37,391 nt of DNA from Amoebophrya sp. A120 (GCA_905178155.1 CAJINV010000046.1:1-37391), one strand, 5' to 3'. Numbered from the stretch's first letter, positions 1 through 10,379 are shown. Made by a program: numbers and translations. Notes: generated by a model from the sequence alone, not told the origin.

Positions 1-574
1 TCGCACATTGGAAAGGGCTGGCAGATCCCTGGTAAGCAAATGCACGGGGTACGACTGGACCCGCTCTCCATGCGGGGGTCGTGCCAAAAATTTTTATGTC
101 CCACCCGCCCACCCGTTACGCTGATTCTTCGCGCCCGCGAGCGGCCACTCGCGGTGACAGAAGAACGAACAGGGAGGGGGCGTAGAGGCATCCCAGCGGG
201 CTGTCTCTACTGTGAGGGACCTGGAAGCCCTCGCTCTCTCTCCCCATCACGCCAATACTCATGCCCCTTCTGGTGGAAAAAAAATCAGAAGATGTCCGTC
301 GTGATAGGGGGTAGCACAACATCAAACTTACGGCATGTTGATGTTGGGTAGTGCAGGTATAAGTACAACTGCACCACTGGCCTGCCTGCGTCTAAGCAAA
401 AGGAAAATCTAAAGCTCGGTGCTGATCAGACACCAAAATGTAGATCAAAACAAGCCAAAGTGACTACTCCAGTACTGCTCGCGCTCAGTGTGAATAGTAT
501 TCGGATCTTTAGGTCACAACACCGACATTCCTAGGTCGTTGTCATGATCACCAGAATGAGATCAAATTTCTTCG
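1..574. other. Non-coding left flank, possible repeat fragment
   Basis: No supportable gene is seen; short open frames overlap on both strands. Positions 15-30 match 24929-24944 exactly over 16 bases, and weaker similarity follows for about 50 bases. A phrase near 190-205 (agaggcatcccagcggg) resembles the 66-bp repeat unit of the 3.1 kb intronic element. The window may therefore begin inside another copy of that repeat, but the similarity is patchy. Confidence 0.35.
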
Positions 575-673
575 ATATGGCTCGCGTAGCGATTATATTA
601 GTTTATCCGATCCGATCAAGAGGGTTGAGCATTTGCAGTGGTGGACTTGTCCACACCTGGCTCTAGAAAATTT
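575..673 (+). repeat. Split direct repeat A1 of the YR retrotransposon
   Basis: This 99-bp sequence is repeated without change at 10281-10379. It begins atatggctcgcg and ends agaaaattt. It contains a perfect 6-bp hairpin with a 2-base loop (gtggac-tt-gtccac, 641-654), the kind of dyad a tyrosine recombinase could bind. The recombination role is inference. Confidence 0.9.
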
Positions 674-1990
674 CTGTCTTCGGTGCTGCTTACGTAGCGC
701 CACAGACATGGGCGCGAGGTGTTGTGGTGCAGCTTAGCAGCCCCTTCGCCCGGGTGCCTCGATGAGAGATAATCTTCATCAGGGCACTCGGAATTTTCTT
801 CGAATGCCTCGATGAGAAAGCGGGCCGCGGCCTAGGCCTTCCCCCTGTCTCAGCGATGCTGAGCCACGCCTCCGACGCGCCCGGACGATGTTCAGGCGCG
901 AGGCGTGAAAGGGGTCCGGAAATTTCAGATCAAATCGCAAAAACGCGCACCACTGCTAGTACCCATGGTAGCGCGCGGCCGATGGCCGCGCTTGATCAGT
1001 GGCAGCGCTCAAATAGACTCTCGCGCGCAACTCGAGCGACAGCCTATGGAGGTCTCTAGAGAAGCGTGCGCGTGACGCAAGCCTTTGGCATTGTTAGCCG
1101 CAAACCACGACGCCGATGGCGTCTTCGTGGTCGAAAACTTCGGGGCACCTATGGTGACCCCGCGGTCCATAAAATCTGCTGCGCGCAGATTGCGTCGCAG
1201 CGGAGATTACCACATGGACCCCGCCTGCCTCCGATGGTAGCAGGCGGCCCGTCTGACGAAGGCAACCCTCATGGGACCCGCGGTGCTCCGTGACACCGCG
1301 CGCTGCCATCCAATGAAAGAAAAGCGGTTCCGCCGATCGCGCATAAAGTGATCAGTTTGAAACCCAACGCACGCTCCGGATCACCGCAACGATCCACAAA
1401 ATGCACAAAAATGAGTTGCCTCATGTCATCACAGCCTCCCTCGCTAAAAGATCGGATAAACTGAACGCGACCCATACAATGCACGCAATAAATGACGCTG
1501 ATAAATCTTCAAACGATGTTGATCTGCCTTTCTGTGGATCGTTGCACTTCGTCTTCTCGACTGCAAAATATTTGCTCGCTCTTACACGGTGGTGGGTGCC
1601 GATGGTACCCGCTCGAAAAAGAGACTCGGCCATAAGTCGGCAAAATAAAAGTCCGGCAGTGTCGTCTCTAGCCGCCATGTGGCTCCGTGTCGTCTGTCTC
1701 CAATTCGTAACCTCATCGTGACTATGTCGTGGGGTTCGTTCGTTAGTCCACACGGACATTGGGGGCAACGAGTGAGTTTGGGATCGAAACAAGAGTGAGT
1801 GATCGATGAGTGCTCGTGGGGTCCCAACTCACTTCCGTGAGGCGCGTTGTCGCTTTTCTTTGAATCAAACGATAACAGGGGACTCGCTTGTCCACTCTAG
1901 TTTTTCTTTGCCCCGTGCAAACTGCATCTTCCTCTCTTGCAACTAGTGCAACTATTTCGTCGCGCGCGACACACACACACACGCATCAAA
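674..1990. other. Long 5' leader region of the retrotransposon
   Basis: About 1.3 kb separate A1 from the first plausible ORF. Open frames here are short and overlap on both strands, so none is called. A 12-base phrase (gcctcgatgaga) occurs twice, near 748 and 805. An (AC)n run lies at about 1967-1982, just before the start of the small ORF at 1991. Confidence 0.4.
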
Positions 1991-2518
1991 ATGGCCTCTA
2001 ACCAGCAAAACACTTCCAGCCCTGTCCAACAGGCCGCTGAAGAGATTCGGGCCCGGCAGGCCGAATTTGCGCCTCTCCTGCTATTGCAGGAGAATGCCAG
2101 CATGTACGAGGGCGGCGCGGGTGAGGACCCCTACAACTACGCCTTCATCTTGGACAGGATTGGGGGACCGGTCCAGCAAGCCAATACCACCGACAGTCCT
2201 TTGATCATGGTATGCGTGGTTGGTAATAGCACTACAGACGCCGCGCGCTTTCTATCATCACCAATCGAGCGGGACCTGCTACGAACCCGCGCCCACTCTA
2301 TTCAGCACGTCACTGCAGCCTTGTGTCCCGCGACGCAGGCCATAGAGGCGAAAAAGACGACGCGGGGTCGTCAGGGAGAGCTCGTGGTCACGGCAACGCG
2401 CTCGTCATTGCTTAGGGGCTCCCCGCAACGTGCGCTGACGAGTTGCGGACAAACACACCTGACCCAGAGGCACTGCAAAGTTTGCAGTCGAAGACTACCT
2501 AATAGTAGAAAGCAATAA
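1991..2518 (+). CDS. Small ORF in the retrotransposon leader, unknown
   Basis: This 175-residue frame starts at an ATG in the context caaaATGGCC, and I prefer it to the longer upstream reading. The first 75 residues look protein-like: Gln/Ala-rich, then an acidic GEDPYNYAFILDRIGGP stretch. The rest is Arg/Thr-rich and less convincing, so the real product may be shorter or spliced. It lies between A1 and the gag-like ORF, in the same orientation. I recognise no domain. It could be an accessory element ORF or a chance frame. Confidence 0.35.
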   Translation: MASNQQNTSSPVQQAAEEIRARQAEFAPLLLLQENASMYEGGAGEDPYNYAFILDRIGGPVQQANTTDSPLIMVCVVGNSTTDAARFLSSPIERDLLRTRAHSIQHVTAALCPATQAIEAKKTTRGRQGELVVTATRSSLLRGSPQRALTSCGQTHLTQRHCKVCSRRLPNSRKQ

Positions 2519-3014
2519 GTTTATCATCGCCCCTCGCGATTCAACGAATGATTGTGACTGCTAGAGCCTTCGCAGCGTGAATGTGTCTCCACATAAGGGT
2601 GTGAGCCTGGCCCCCCCGGGGGCCACAGATGGCGCACAGCAGCCCGTTCTCGGTTGACAAAAATAGATACTGTGTAGAAGCGGGCAATCGTGCAAGAGGC
2701 TGCTATGACGCCCCGCCAAGGTTCAGTAGGTCGGCTGGGCCCCCCGTGGCGCTCGGCCGGACCGGAAAAACTACGGGGCGGAGCCTCGCGGAGTTTCGGC
2801 ACGCCCAAAAATAGCGATGTTTTATGTGAAAAACAAGGACGGAGCTATCGCAAATTTACTTTTTTTGACATGTTTTGACCCCGTCGTGCACTCGCTCTGA
2901 AATTAAAATTTAAAAATTAGGCCTATTTTTTATAGGCAAAGCGTTGACACGCGCGTGTGCCAGACATTTTGATTTCGGCTCCGCCCTGCACACAAAACAA
3001 AACTTCAGGGCATC
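2519..3014. other. Spacer before the gag-like ORF
   Basis: No gene is seen. The stretch turns AT-rich near 2895-2935 (attaaaatttaaaaatt followed by aggcctat...ataggc, a small inverted repeat). A similar phrase (ttaaaatttaaaaattggcc) occurs near 20023 inside the 4.8 kb intronic element. Confidence 0.4.
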
Positions 3015-5339
3015 ATGGTCGCCATCTCGACCCTCCTCTTTGGATCGTTCGAAGGCGATCAGTGGTTAAACGAACAACATGTGCTCCGCCACGTTTGTCC
3101 GGCGATACGGGAATTGTTGACCCGCGCAGCCGTCGCGATTTGTGAAAACGGACTATTGCCCAGCGGCCTTGTGACGAGGATGGCGCGGCGGGGGGCAGTG
3201 TCGCGCAGAAGTTTTCTGTCAGGGCAGCAGATCACGGACCAGAGTCTGCGATACTGGTCCGCGGAACATCAGGAATTACTCCTCGAGTACCTCACGGTGG
3301 TGCTGCGCCCCTTCTTGCAAGTGAACTTTCAGGATCAGCTGACTGCGCTCCTCATCGAGCAAGCGCAGTACCAGGCCGACGCCGAGGAGGTCGTGACTTT
3401 TCCGATCTTCGTCGCGGACCCGCGCACGCTACACCGCAGGTTCAGCACCGTGCTCGCCAACGCGCTGGCAGGGCGCGACGGGGGCCGTGGCCGTAGCAAT
3501 GACGGGGCGCGTGGGCGTAGCAACGACCGCCACGGTGGGCAGAACAATCAGGGCGATCAGGAGCAGGCGCCGCCAGCCGGGGGCGACGACGCGAACAACC
3601 AAAACCCCGCTGGTAGCGGGCAGCAGCCGATGCGTAGAGCCCCCCCGATGCGACGCGCGATGCGCACAGCCCCCCCGATGCGCAGAGCCGCCCCGCCCGG
3701 TGATGGAGATGGAAGTGACTCGTCGTCCTCAACGTCGTCCGCAACTTCGACTTCGGATCGCAGTGCGGCTCGTGGTCGTCGTCGGCAGCGTCGACGCCGA
3801 AACGCACGCGGGGACTCTCCCGCCGGTCGCCAGGCCCGGAACCAGGAAAACGTTTTTGAAGCCTTTACTAACTGGGCTGACGCGCGGTACGGCGCGCGCG
3901 GGGCTCGCAATGGGGAACAAGAGCGGGATGAGGATCGGGCCCAGGCCCACCCAATGCAGGAGCCCGCCGAAATCCATCGGTATCACACGGGCGACCAGTC
4001 CGTGGATAGAGTGGAGCTGGACTTGATAAATGCCTCGCGGTTCCCCGAAGCCCGACCGGGGCCTTTGAACAAAGACGGCCTCTACTTGAACCCTGCTGCC
4101 GTGCGCCCTGTGAAGCAGGCAGTGCGGATCACGCTGCACAACGCCCGGCCGGCGGCGGTCGCGGCCGATGGGGATCCCGAACCGGTGGCAGTGCCGCATC
4201 AGTACTTGGATATTCTGGCCGACCGTTCGGCAGCGCTGCTTGTCCGAGGCATGGTCCGCGACGAGTACCAGGGGGTCGATAACTACGACCTCTTGACGAA
4301 CGAGCAGATCGAGAACAGCGTGACTGTCGCGAACTTGGTTATGCTGGGTTTCGGTGGCATGACCCGTGATGAGCTGCGCGACTTCGCCGGGCAAGGTAAA
4401 GATCAGTGGGTAGCTCCGAAGAACATGCTCCTCATCAAGACCGCAACGGCAATCACGCAGTCGCAGAACTTGACAAAACTGGTGAAGCGGTTGGCCTCCC
4501 TCACCACAGCCGAGCGCACGCCCACCGAGAAGCTGCTGAAGCTGATGAAGGTGCACACGGTGCACTCGATCGAGGACATTAAGGCAGATTTCGGGCAACT
4601 CGATGCCCTCGCAGCCGGTATCACCAGCTTGCAGAGCCTTCCGAGGATCCAGATGTCGAAAAAGGCGATTCTCAGCCTCGCGAATAATAACCCAACGAGC
4701 AAAGTGATTGCGACTCTTGCGGCGCTCGCAGTTCCGGTGCAGGGGCCGCACGCGGCAGTGCGCATCGCGGACCTCGCTCTTTTCGGTGATAACAACTCGG
4801 CCAACACAACTATCACACAGTACGACAAGGAGCGGACCGTGTGGGCGATCTTGATCTGCGCCGCCAAAGCGGCCCGAGAATACGAGCCGGCCCGGCCAGA
4901 AAATCTGACCTCCTCGTACGAAAGTTACATCAAGAACTGCAGCCCGCCGTCGGGGCCCGATGAAAGCCACGAGGCCGCCCGCAAGAAGATCGCCGGCACC
5001 AAGGACAAGGGTGGTAAGGCGGACCGGGGCCAGAAGGGCGCCGGGGCGAAAGGCGGCAAGACCACCGGGAAAGGTCAGGGTAAAAACAACCAGAAAGGCT
5101 CCGGTGCGCAGAAAACCGAAATTACGGAAGCCCGCGAGGCCCTGGCGCAGGCGTTTCCGGCGGCGACAGGGCTGCACTACCCGAAGGCCTGCACGTTCAA
5201 TGTCTGTGAACAGCTCGGGGTGAAGAACAAGGAAGGCCGCGACATCGCGTGCGTGCATGGCGACGCGTGCAGGCGCGGACACGGGTCGGACTCCGCCACC
5301 GCAGAAATGGTTTCTGCCATTCAGGCCGCCACCGGATAG
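3015..5339 (+). CDS. Gag-like ORF1 of the YR retrotransposon
   Basis: This 774-residue ORF starts at 3015 and is the first large frame of the element. Residues about 1-155 are folded-looking and leucine-rich. Residues 155-275 are Arg/Gly/Pro-rich and low complexity, with several APPMRRA repeats and a Ser run. Residues about 290-640 look globular and helical. A Lys/Gly-rich basic tail follows (about 655-705). The C-terminus carries a zinc-finger-like cluster C726, C731, C746, C752, H756 (C-x14-C-x5-C-x3-H within it). A basic RNA-binding tail and a terminal zinc knuckle fit a nucleocapsid/gag role, packaging element RNA. Position 5' of the RT ORF agrees. No close family is recognised by eye, so gag is assigned by context. 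A 517-residue antisense frame at 3729-5282 is taken as its shadow. Confidence 0.7.
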   Translation: MVAISTLLFGSFEGDQWLNEQHVLRHVCPAIRELLTRAAVAICENGLLPSGLVTRMARRGAVSRRSFLSGQQITDQSLRYWSAEHQELLLEYLTVVLRPFLQVNFQDQLTALLIEQAQYQADAEEVVTFPIFVADPRTLHRRFSTVLANALAGRDGGRGRSNDGARGRSNDRHGGQNNQGDQEQAPPAGGDDANNQNPAGSGQQPMRRAPPMRRAMRTAPPMRRAAPPGDGDGSDSSSSTSSATSTSDRSAARGRRRQRRRRNARGDSPAGRQARNQENVFEAFTNWADARYGARGARNGEQERDEDRAQAHPMQEPAEIHRYHTGDQSVDRVELDLINASRFPEARPGPLNKDGLYLNPAAVRPVKQAVRITLHNARPAAVAADGDPEPVAVPHQYLDILADRSAALLVRGMVRDEYQGVDNYDLLTNEQIENSVTVANLVMLGFGGMTRDELRDFAGQGKDQWVAPKNMLLIKTATAITQSQNLTKLVKRLASLTTAERTPTEKLLKLMKVHTVHSIEDIKADFGQLDALAAGITSLQSLPRIQMSKKAILSLANNNPTSKVIATLAALAVPVQGPHAAVRIADLALFGDNNSANTTITQYDKERTVWAILICAAKAAREYEPARPENLTSSYESYIKNCSPPSGPDESHEAARKKIAGTKDKGGKADRGQKGAGAKGGKTTGKGQGKNNQKGSGAQKTEITEAREALAQAFPAATGLHYPKACTFNVCEQLGVKNKEGRDIACVHGDACRRGHGSDSATAEMVSAIQAATG

Positions 5340-6369
5340 TCGCGCTGGTCTCCTTTGTTCATCGTCTTCTTCACAAAAGGGGAGTGTGGCTCTGAGGTCT
5401 TTGGGGGAAGAATTTCTTTGTTGAGCAGGCGCTACTCAACAGCTCTTCTCTCGTATGCAAAACTGAGTGGTTCAATAATCGCAATTTTCCAACCACTACT
5501 GGCTTTGCTATAATATAATAATTATCAAATGACGAGTTGGTTCTGTTTTATAATTAATTAAAATGAATGTGAAAAACAATTTGTATTCGCTCGGTCTCCT
5601 TTTCTTCTGGTGGTTTCAAACCTCGGCCCATCATACTGATAACGAGGGTTCAGAAGGATTTTGTGCGAAAATCCTCAGAAATCTATGAAAGGCCGACGGA
5701 AAAGCAGTTTGGCGGTTTTGATGCGATGAAAGCCCGTATTTCTGCCATCAACCGCGTGATGCGACATTTTTTGAGAAGTTGCAGGAACAGCACGCGACCT
5801 GCATTCAGCCTAACAGAGACATCTTTTTTATGCAGGTCAGCACAGCGCCTCGTTAGAAGCCAAGGGGTTTCTCGGCTGTGTTGTCCGGAACTTGATTTTA
5901 TATGCGCGTGCATCTCTTAAAACAGCTATTAATCTCCAACTATTGCATTTCATCAGTTTACCCTGTTGATCTTGCAGTAGCAGCGTAGAAAAGCCCCAGC
6001 CCCAACCTCCTGGTAAGGTTAGGGTAGTGGTTTAGAACTTTAAGTATTTTTACCTTGGCCTCCTTGGAAGGTTAAGGTCGTGGTTTAGAACATCGCGCCG
6101 AAGCCAGCGGCTTTCGGACTCGCCAGGTCTTCTGTCGCGTTTTCACAGGGGTCGCATCTAGAATTATTATTGAATCTGAACGCCTTCTCTTTCGTTTCAG
6201 TGGTTGGAAACCGATGTAAGGCGTGCGCACAGGTCGGATCGTAGCGAGCGCGGGCTCGTACGTCCGGGGGGGGCAGCCATTATGGACTGCCCGTGTTCTC
6301 CTTGCAAATGCAATTCAAAGCCCCACTCTTCGACGACAGACAGCGGCTTGACGATTTGGTTGGTTTTTG
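5340..6369. other. Spacer between ORF1 and ORF2, with a short duplicated motif
   Basis: About 1 kb without a convincing gene; it is more AT-rich than the flanking ORFs. An imperfect direct repeat of about 34 bp ending gtggtttagaac occurs at 6006-6039 and 6058-6091. The phrase tgaatgtgaaaaacaattt...tcgctcggt near 5564-5598 resembles part of the repeat found upstream of the SPRY gene (33650-33690). Confidence 0.45.
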
Positions 6370-8946
6370 ATGATCATCGCTTCCCTGCTGGGGTTCCTTT
6401 CATTTGTGTTTTTTGACCGCCTCTTTTTCGGTCAACCGAAAGTTTCGAGGCCAGCGACGATGGACGAAGAGGTGCGGAAAGTGCGCGCCAACATCCAACA
6501 GGACGAGACTGGACGCGGATATGGGAAAAACACAGTCACCGACGAAGACGCGGCGCTCCTGGACGGGATGGAGAACCGCACTGCGCACGGCATGCGGAGC
6601 GACGTCTTTGGCTACCTCAACAGGCTTTTGGAAAAAACGAGGGCGCAAGATGATCTTCTTCTCGCCGGCAAAGCGGCCGTCATGCCGGACGGGATAGTAG
6701 TGCAGCTGCCGAAGCACATGGTCCGGATCTACAGCGACCCTCTACTAGTCGGCGACTACCCAAAGCGCCCGCTGTTGCTGGCGACAATGGCGCAGGATCT
6801 CGGCGTCGAGTTTCTGGCGCGGGACACCAGCAAAGTCGCTTCCACCATCAGTTCCTCGCCCTTCCTTCAAGGTTTTGAACACCAGGGGCCATGGCTGCCA
6901 ACCGGGCTTTGGCCGAACGCGAAGAAGCTGACGGAGCTAGAGAGCATGATGTTCGAGGAGGCTACGAGCGACTTCTTCGTCGACGAATCCATTCGGCCGG
7001 AGAGGGCCACGAAGCCGGTTGGCACAGCGGAGGCAAGGAGCCGCCAGTGGCAAGACACTGCGGAGCTCCGCGCGGGGACCGTCTTGGAAGAAGTAGCGGA
7101 CGGAATACCGCAGGGGCAGGTGGTCACGGTGATGTTCCCGCTCCTACAGAAATGGTCCGACGACGAGCAGCGTTATCTGAAGTGCCGGACCATTGTGCAC
7201 GAAGTCGAAAGAAACACGAAATACACCAGGCTAGGAGAGCACGCGGCGCTCCCGAGCGTCGCGCGCATCGTGCAGCTGGTCTCCTACTGCCTGGCCGGCC
7301 AGCGAGACAGCCCGGCGATGCAGATGCGGGCCGATGTGCTGCACGACATCGACACCGAAAAACGTCTTTCATTCCCGGAGAAAATAAAGGACCCCGCGAT
7401 GCCCGCCACGCAGGAGCAGGCAGGCCACCGCGCGTGGCTGCCCTGGTTGCTTAAAGTCGACCTCAGCAACGCCTTTTACCAAATTCCGGTCCGTTGTCCC
7501 GATGAAAATTATTGCACGATGTACAATGAAGACGAACAGCGGTGGGTGAATTTCAGAAGCAACAGCTGCACGATGGGCAACATTCGCAGCATCATGTCGT
7601 GGCTGGTAGTGTCGGTGCTTTTGGAGCGGTTGTTCCGGAAGTTCGGCCTGGCTCTGTGGATCTATGTGGATGATTTGATAGCCTTCGTGGCCCGCCACAG
7701 CGCGCGGGACTTCCACCGGCTGGTAGTTGACGTCGTTCGCTGGCTCGGCTTTCGGGCGGACGATAAGAAGCTGGAGCGTCATGGCGCCACCCCCGGCACG
7801 GTGGTGGTCGACCACCAGGCCACACGCGGGCCCCTCGCTGTCCTCGGTGTCTGTTTCGAAACGGACCTTTCCTGTCCGGGAAATCCGAAAATGCATGTTT
7901 ATGCGCCGGAAAAGAAGGTGAAGCAGATTCAGGACGACCTCCAGACCGCCGAGAAGGAGGTTGTGCGTGGCACGCTTGGCATCGAGGCGCTCCAAAAAGT
8001 GCAGGGCGCGCTGTGCTTCGTACTCTTCGCGCGGGCCCACAAGCCGGCGCTTGCGGGGTTCCTAGCCATTTCGGCCTGGCTCGACGAGCGGCTTTTCCTT
8101 CAGTTGATGCAGTCGCCCGCAGCGGTCATCTCGCTTGCCGGGGTTCTCCGCGACACCAGATTTCTGCTGGATGGGTACGCCAAGCTCACGCTAGATAAAA
8201 ACTCACTGTCCCGACCGCGGGCGCACTTGTACACGGACGCCGCCACAGCGGGCAGCGGTGGCGCGGTCCTGCTTGGAGGGATCTTGCTGCGGCAAGGATC
8301 GCAGCCGCGGATCTTCACGATCCGCGCGGAGCAAGCAGAGCTCCCATCCTTCCTACGCAACAGGAGTATATTCGTATACGAAATTTTAGCTACCCTGTGC
8401 GCCCTGGTGTACTTCGAAATTGAAAACGCGAACCTGCTGGCGCACTGTGATAATATTGGTGGCATGTATGTCATGCACCGAGGATGCAGCTCCTGCCCTT
8501 TAGGGACGGCCCTCGCCGGCGGGGTGGCGAAGCTTTTGGCAGAGCGAAACGTATGCCCCTACTGGGCATACGTCCGGACCGATCGGAATCCTGCGGACAA
8601 AGCGACGCGGGCACAGATGTTCGCTGACATCTCCAAGGCGTTGGGTGTGGAGCTCGAACACGTGCCACCGGGCCGGATTGCGGCCTTCGTCCAGGGCCTC
8701 GAAACTTCGTTTGACAAAATTTCATATCTTCGTTCGCATTTGTCCACCGCTAAAGATTCTGTTAGTAGCACCTTCTGCAAAATTAATAAACTACATACTA
8801 AGAGCTCTACTAAAAAGCGTCTTCTTCGAAAATATGCCTCGCACTTACAATCGACAAGCGTCAGGCTCGGCTCCAGTACGCAGACAGGCACCCGCGCCAC
8901 TACCGAGCGGCCCGCGCGAGCGGGCTTACGCGGAAAACAGTACTAG
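6370..8946 (+). CDS. Reverse transcriptase-RNase H ORF2 of the YR retrotransposon
   Basis: This ORF copies element RNA into DNA. The reading frame opens at an ATG at 6370; the next ATG at 6460 (MDEEVRKV) is an equally good start and skips a hydrophobic leader. RT motifs are clear: motif A LLKVDLSNAFYQIPV near 7450-7490, a motif B region FRSNSCTMGNIRS, and the catalytic YVDD at 7662-7673 followed by LGFRADDKKLE. An RNase H domain follows with YTDAA (8229-8240), the Glu of FVYEILATLCALVYFE, the Asp of AHCDNIGG, and a RTDRNPADKATR block (NPAD at 8586-8597). This DIRS-type RT-RH order, with no integrase or protease, fits a YR retrotransposon. The last 113 bases overlap ORF3 in another frame. No internal stops are seen, so it may be active. 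Confidence 0.93.
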   Translation: MIIASLLGFLSFVFFDRLFFGQPKVSRPATMDEEVRKVRANIQQDETGRGYGKNTVTDEDAALLDGMENRTAHGMRSDVFGYLNRLLEKTRAQDDLLLAGKAAVMPDGIVVQLPKHMVRIYSDPLLVGDYPKRPLLLATMAQDLGVEFLARDTSKVASTISSSPFLQGFEHQGPWLPTGLWPNAKKLTELESMMFEEATSDFFVDESIRPERATKPVGTAEARSRQWQDTAELRAGTVLEEVADGIPQGQVVTVMFPLLQKWSDDEQRYLKCRTIVHEVERNTKYTRLGEHAALPSVARIVQLVSYCLAGQRDSPAMQMRADVLHDIDTEKRLSFPEKIKDPAMPATQEQAGHRAWLPWLLKVDLSNAFYQIPVRCPDENYCTMYNEDEQRWVNFRSNSCTMGNIRSIMSWLVVSVLLERLFRKFGLALWIYVDDLIAFVARHSARDFHRLVVDVVRWLGFRADDKKLERHGATPGTVVVDHQATRGPLAVLGVCFETDLSCPGNPKMHVYAPEKKVKQIQDDLQTAEKEVVRGTLGIEALQKVQGALCFVLFARAHKPALAGFLAISAWLDERLFLQLMQSPAAVISLAGVLRDTRFLLDGYAKLTLDKNSLSRPRAHLYTDAATAGSGGAVLLGGILLRQGSQPRIFTIRAEQAELPSFLRNRSIFVYEILATLCALVYFEIENANLLAHCDNIGGMYVMHRGCSSCPLGTALAGGVAKLLAERNVCPYWAYVRTDRNPADKATRAQMFADISKALGVELEHVPPGRIAAFVQGLETSFDKISYLRSHLSTAKDSVSSTFCKINKLHTKSSTKKRLLRKYASHLQSTSVRLGSSTQTGTRATTERPARAGLRGKQY

Positions 8947-9814
8947 GGCGCGCCAAACGCGGTGGGCCAGCTGGATCAAATTCACGCAGACCCACCCGGA
9001 GATCCCCTACCGCCCGGGGTCGCCCACGATCGAAGTCGGGACCCATCTTTACCAGTTTGGGGAGTGGCTTGTGACCAGCGAGGGATGCGGGCAGAGTTCG
9101 AAGGATTATTTGTCGACAGTTACGGACCTCCTCGTCGACGAGAAGTCGATGGTAGAAAGTACCTGGAACTGGCACACGCTGCCGCGCGTGCGGCGGAGCA
9201 TTAGAATGATCGCGGGACGCGAAGAGCCACTGAAGGCTCCGATCATCCGCTTTCACAAACTCCCGCTGCTGAAAAACCAGGCGCGCTCCTGGTTTAACAT
9301 ATGGCAGCAGACCGGGCTCCGGTTGGCCTCCTTCCTCGAAATGCATGACACCTTCGTGACGATTCAGAGGGATGCGGAAACGCCGTCGATTTCCTGGGCG
9401 GTGTGTACCGTCCCCGTGAAGGCCAATCCGCAGGAGACGCCGTTTACTATCAAGTTCCCGGCGGAGCTGTACACCGCCGGCATTTTCAGCAATTTCAACG
9501 AGTACCGCGTAAGGGAGGAATTGATCAAGCCGCTCGGTTGCACTGGGCACTCGCCGCGACGAACATTGGCGGTTTACATCCGCCTGCAATGCTCTAAGCG
9601 GGGGTGGATGAAGGTGGACCAGATTCCTGCTGACACGTGGAGGAGAACCTGCTTCGTGCTTGGATGGACAGAATCCTCCAAACAATTTGGCGAATACAGT
9701 AAAGACTACGAGCTCTATGCTTCCGCTCGTTTCGCGGTCCACCGCGACACCCACTACCGCATCTTCCAGAACTACCAGCACCACGTGGGCGAATCCCTCA
9801 CGTCCTGCCGCTAG
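8834..9814 (+). CDS. Tyrosine recombinase ORF3 of the YR retrotransposon
   Basis: This 326-residue protein should integrate the circular cDNA by tyrosine-recombinase chemistry. I start it at the ATG at 8834 (MPRTYNRQ); it overlaps the end of ORF2 in a different frame. Residues about 43-130 resemble a SAM-like core-binding domain. The catalytic set is visible: Arg163 in a TGLRLASFLEM box (compare the usual TGLR box I), a candidate beta-hairpin Lys196, His239-x-x-Arg242 (GHSPRRTLAVYIRLQ), Trp278 in LGW (Trp in place of the third His, as in Cre), and nucleophile Tyr288 in FGEYSKDY, 10 residues after the Trp. Tyr292 is an alternative. The spacing and motifs match the phage-integrase fold. Together with the split direct repeats this identifies the element class. 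It ends 132 bp before repeat B1. Confidence 0.87.
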   Translation: MPRTYNRQASGSAPVRRQAPAPLPSGPRERAYAENSTRARQTRWASWIKFTQTHPEIPYRPGSPTIEVGTHLYQFGEWLVTSEGCGQSSKDYLSTVTDLLVDEKSMVESTWNWHTLPRVRRSIRMIAGREEPLKAPIIRFHKLPLLKNQARSWFNIWQQTGLRLASFLEMHDTFVTIQRDAETPSISWAVCTVPVKANPQETPFTIKFPAELYTAGIFSNFNEYRVREELIKPLGCTGHSPRRTLAVYIRLQCSKRGWMKVDQIPADTWRRTCFVLGWTESSKQFGEYSKDYELYASARFAVHRDTHYRIFQNYQHHVGESLTSCR

Positions 9815-9946
9815 CACATCCTCAAGATTTGTTTTCTCAGCCTGCTCAAACGCTGCGCGATAGCGCGCCGCTCTGGAGCAGAAATTTCCGAACCACGCCA
9901 TGGCGAGCTTTAGCCACGATTGGGGAGAAACTTTTGGGACAAGGCT

Positions 9947-10015
9947 ACCCGTGCTGCGTTCCAGAACAGGCTGCTGCGCCCCTACCTGGAGCTCCGCACG
10001 ACTCCCAGACTGGTG
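9947..10015 (+). repeat. Split direct repeat B1 of the YR retrotransposon
   Basis: This 69-bp sequence starts acccgtgctgcg, ends gactggtg, and recurs unchanged at 10442-10510. It lies downstream of ORF3 and 265 bp before A2. Confidence 0.9.
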
Positions 10016-10280
10016 CCAATCCTGGTTTGCTCGAGGCGAGATTACGACCGGCTGTACCTCCTCCGGCCGCCGGTCATTTTTACTACCACTGTGACGCGCA
10101 AGTGTTGACTCGCAGGATAGATAGCAGTTGTTTGGTTCGGTGCTGAGGATGAAAAATGCAAAACGTACACTAGAACGTGAGAAGGGGCGCACCTGTCGCT
10201 CCAGATTTTGAAGAAAGAGGTTGTGTTCGCGCTCCGTGCATTTGCTAAAGAGGGTGAATTGATCGGCTTCGGATGAAATT

Positions 10281-10379
10281 ATATGGCTCGCGTAGCGATT
10301 ATATTAGTTTATCCGATCCGATCAAGAGGGTTGAGCATTTGCAGTGGTGGACTTGTCCACACCTGGCTCTAGAAAATTT
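10281..10379 (+). repeat. Split direct repeat A2 of the YR retrotransposon
   Basis: This is the exact 99-bp copy of A1, including the gtggac-tt-gtccac dyad. The neighbouring bases differ on both sides (g versus t before, c versus t after), which defines its limits. Confidence 0.9.

Noticed and set aside
3729-5282. 517-codon open frame on the minus strand
   Set aside because: It lies wholly antisense to the gag-like ORF and has an unnatural Arg/Leu/Val composition; GC-rich third positions of ORF1 explain it.
8900-10192. 430-codon open frame on the minus strand
   Set aside because: It overlaps the tyrosine recombinase ORF antisense and crosses repeat B1; no domain is visible.
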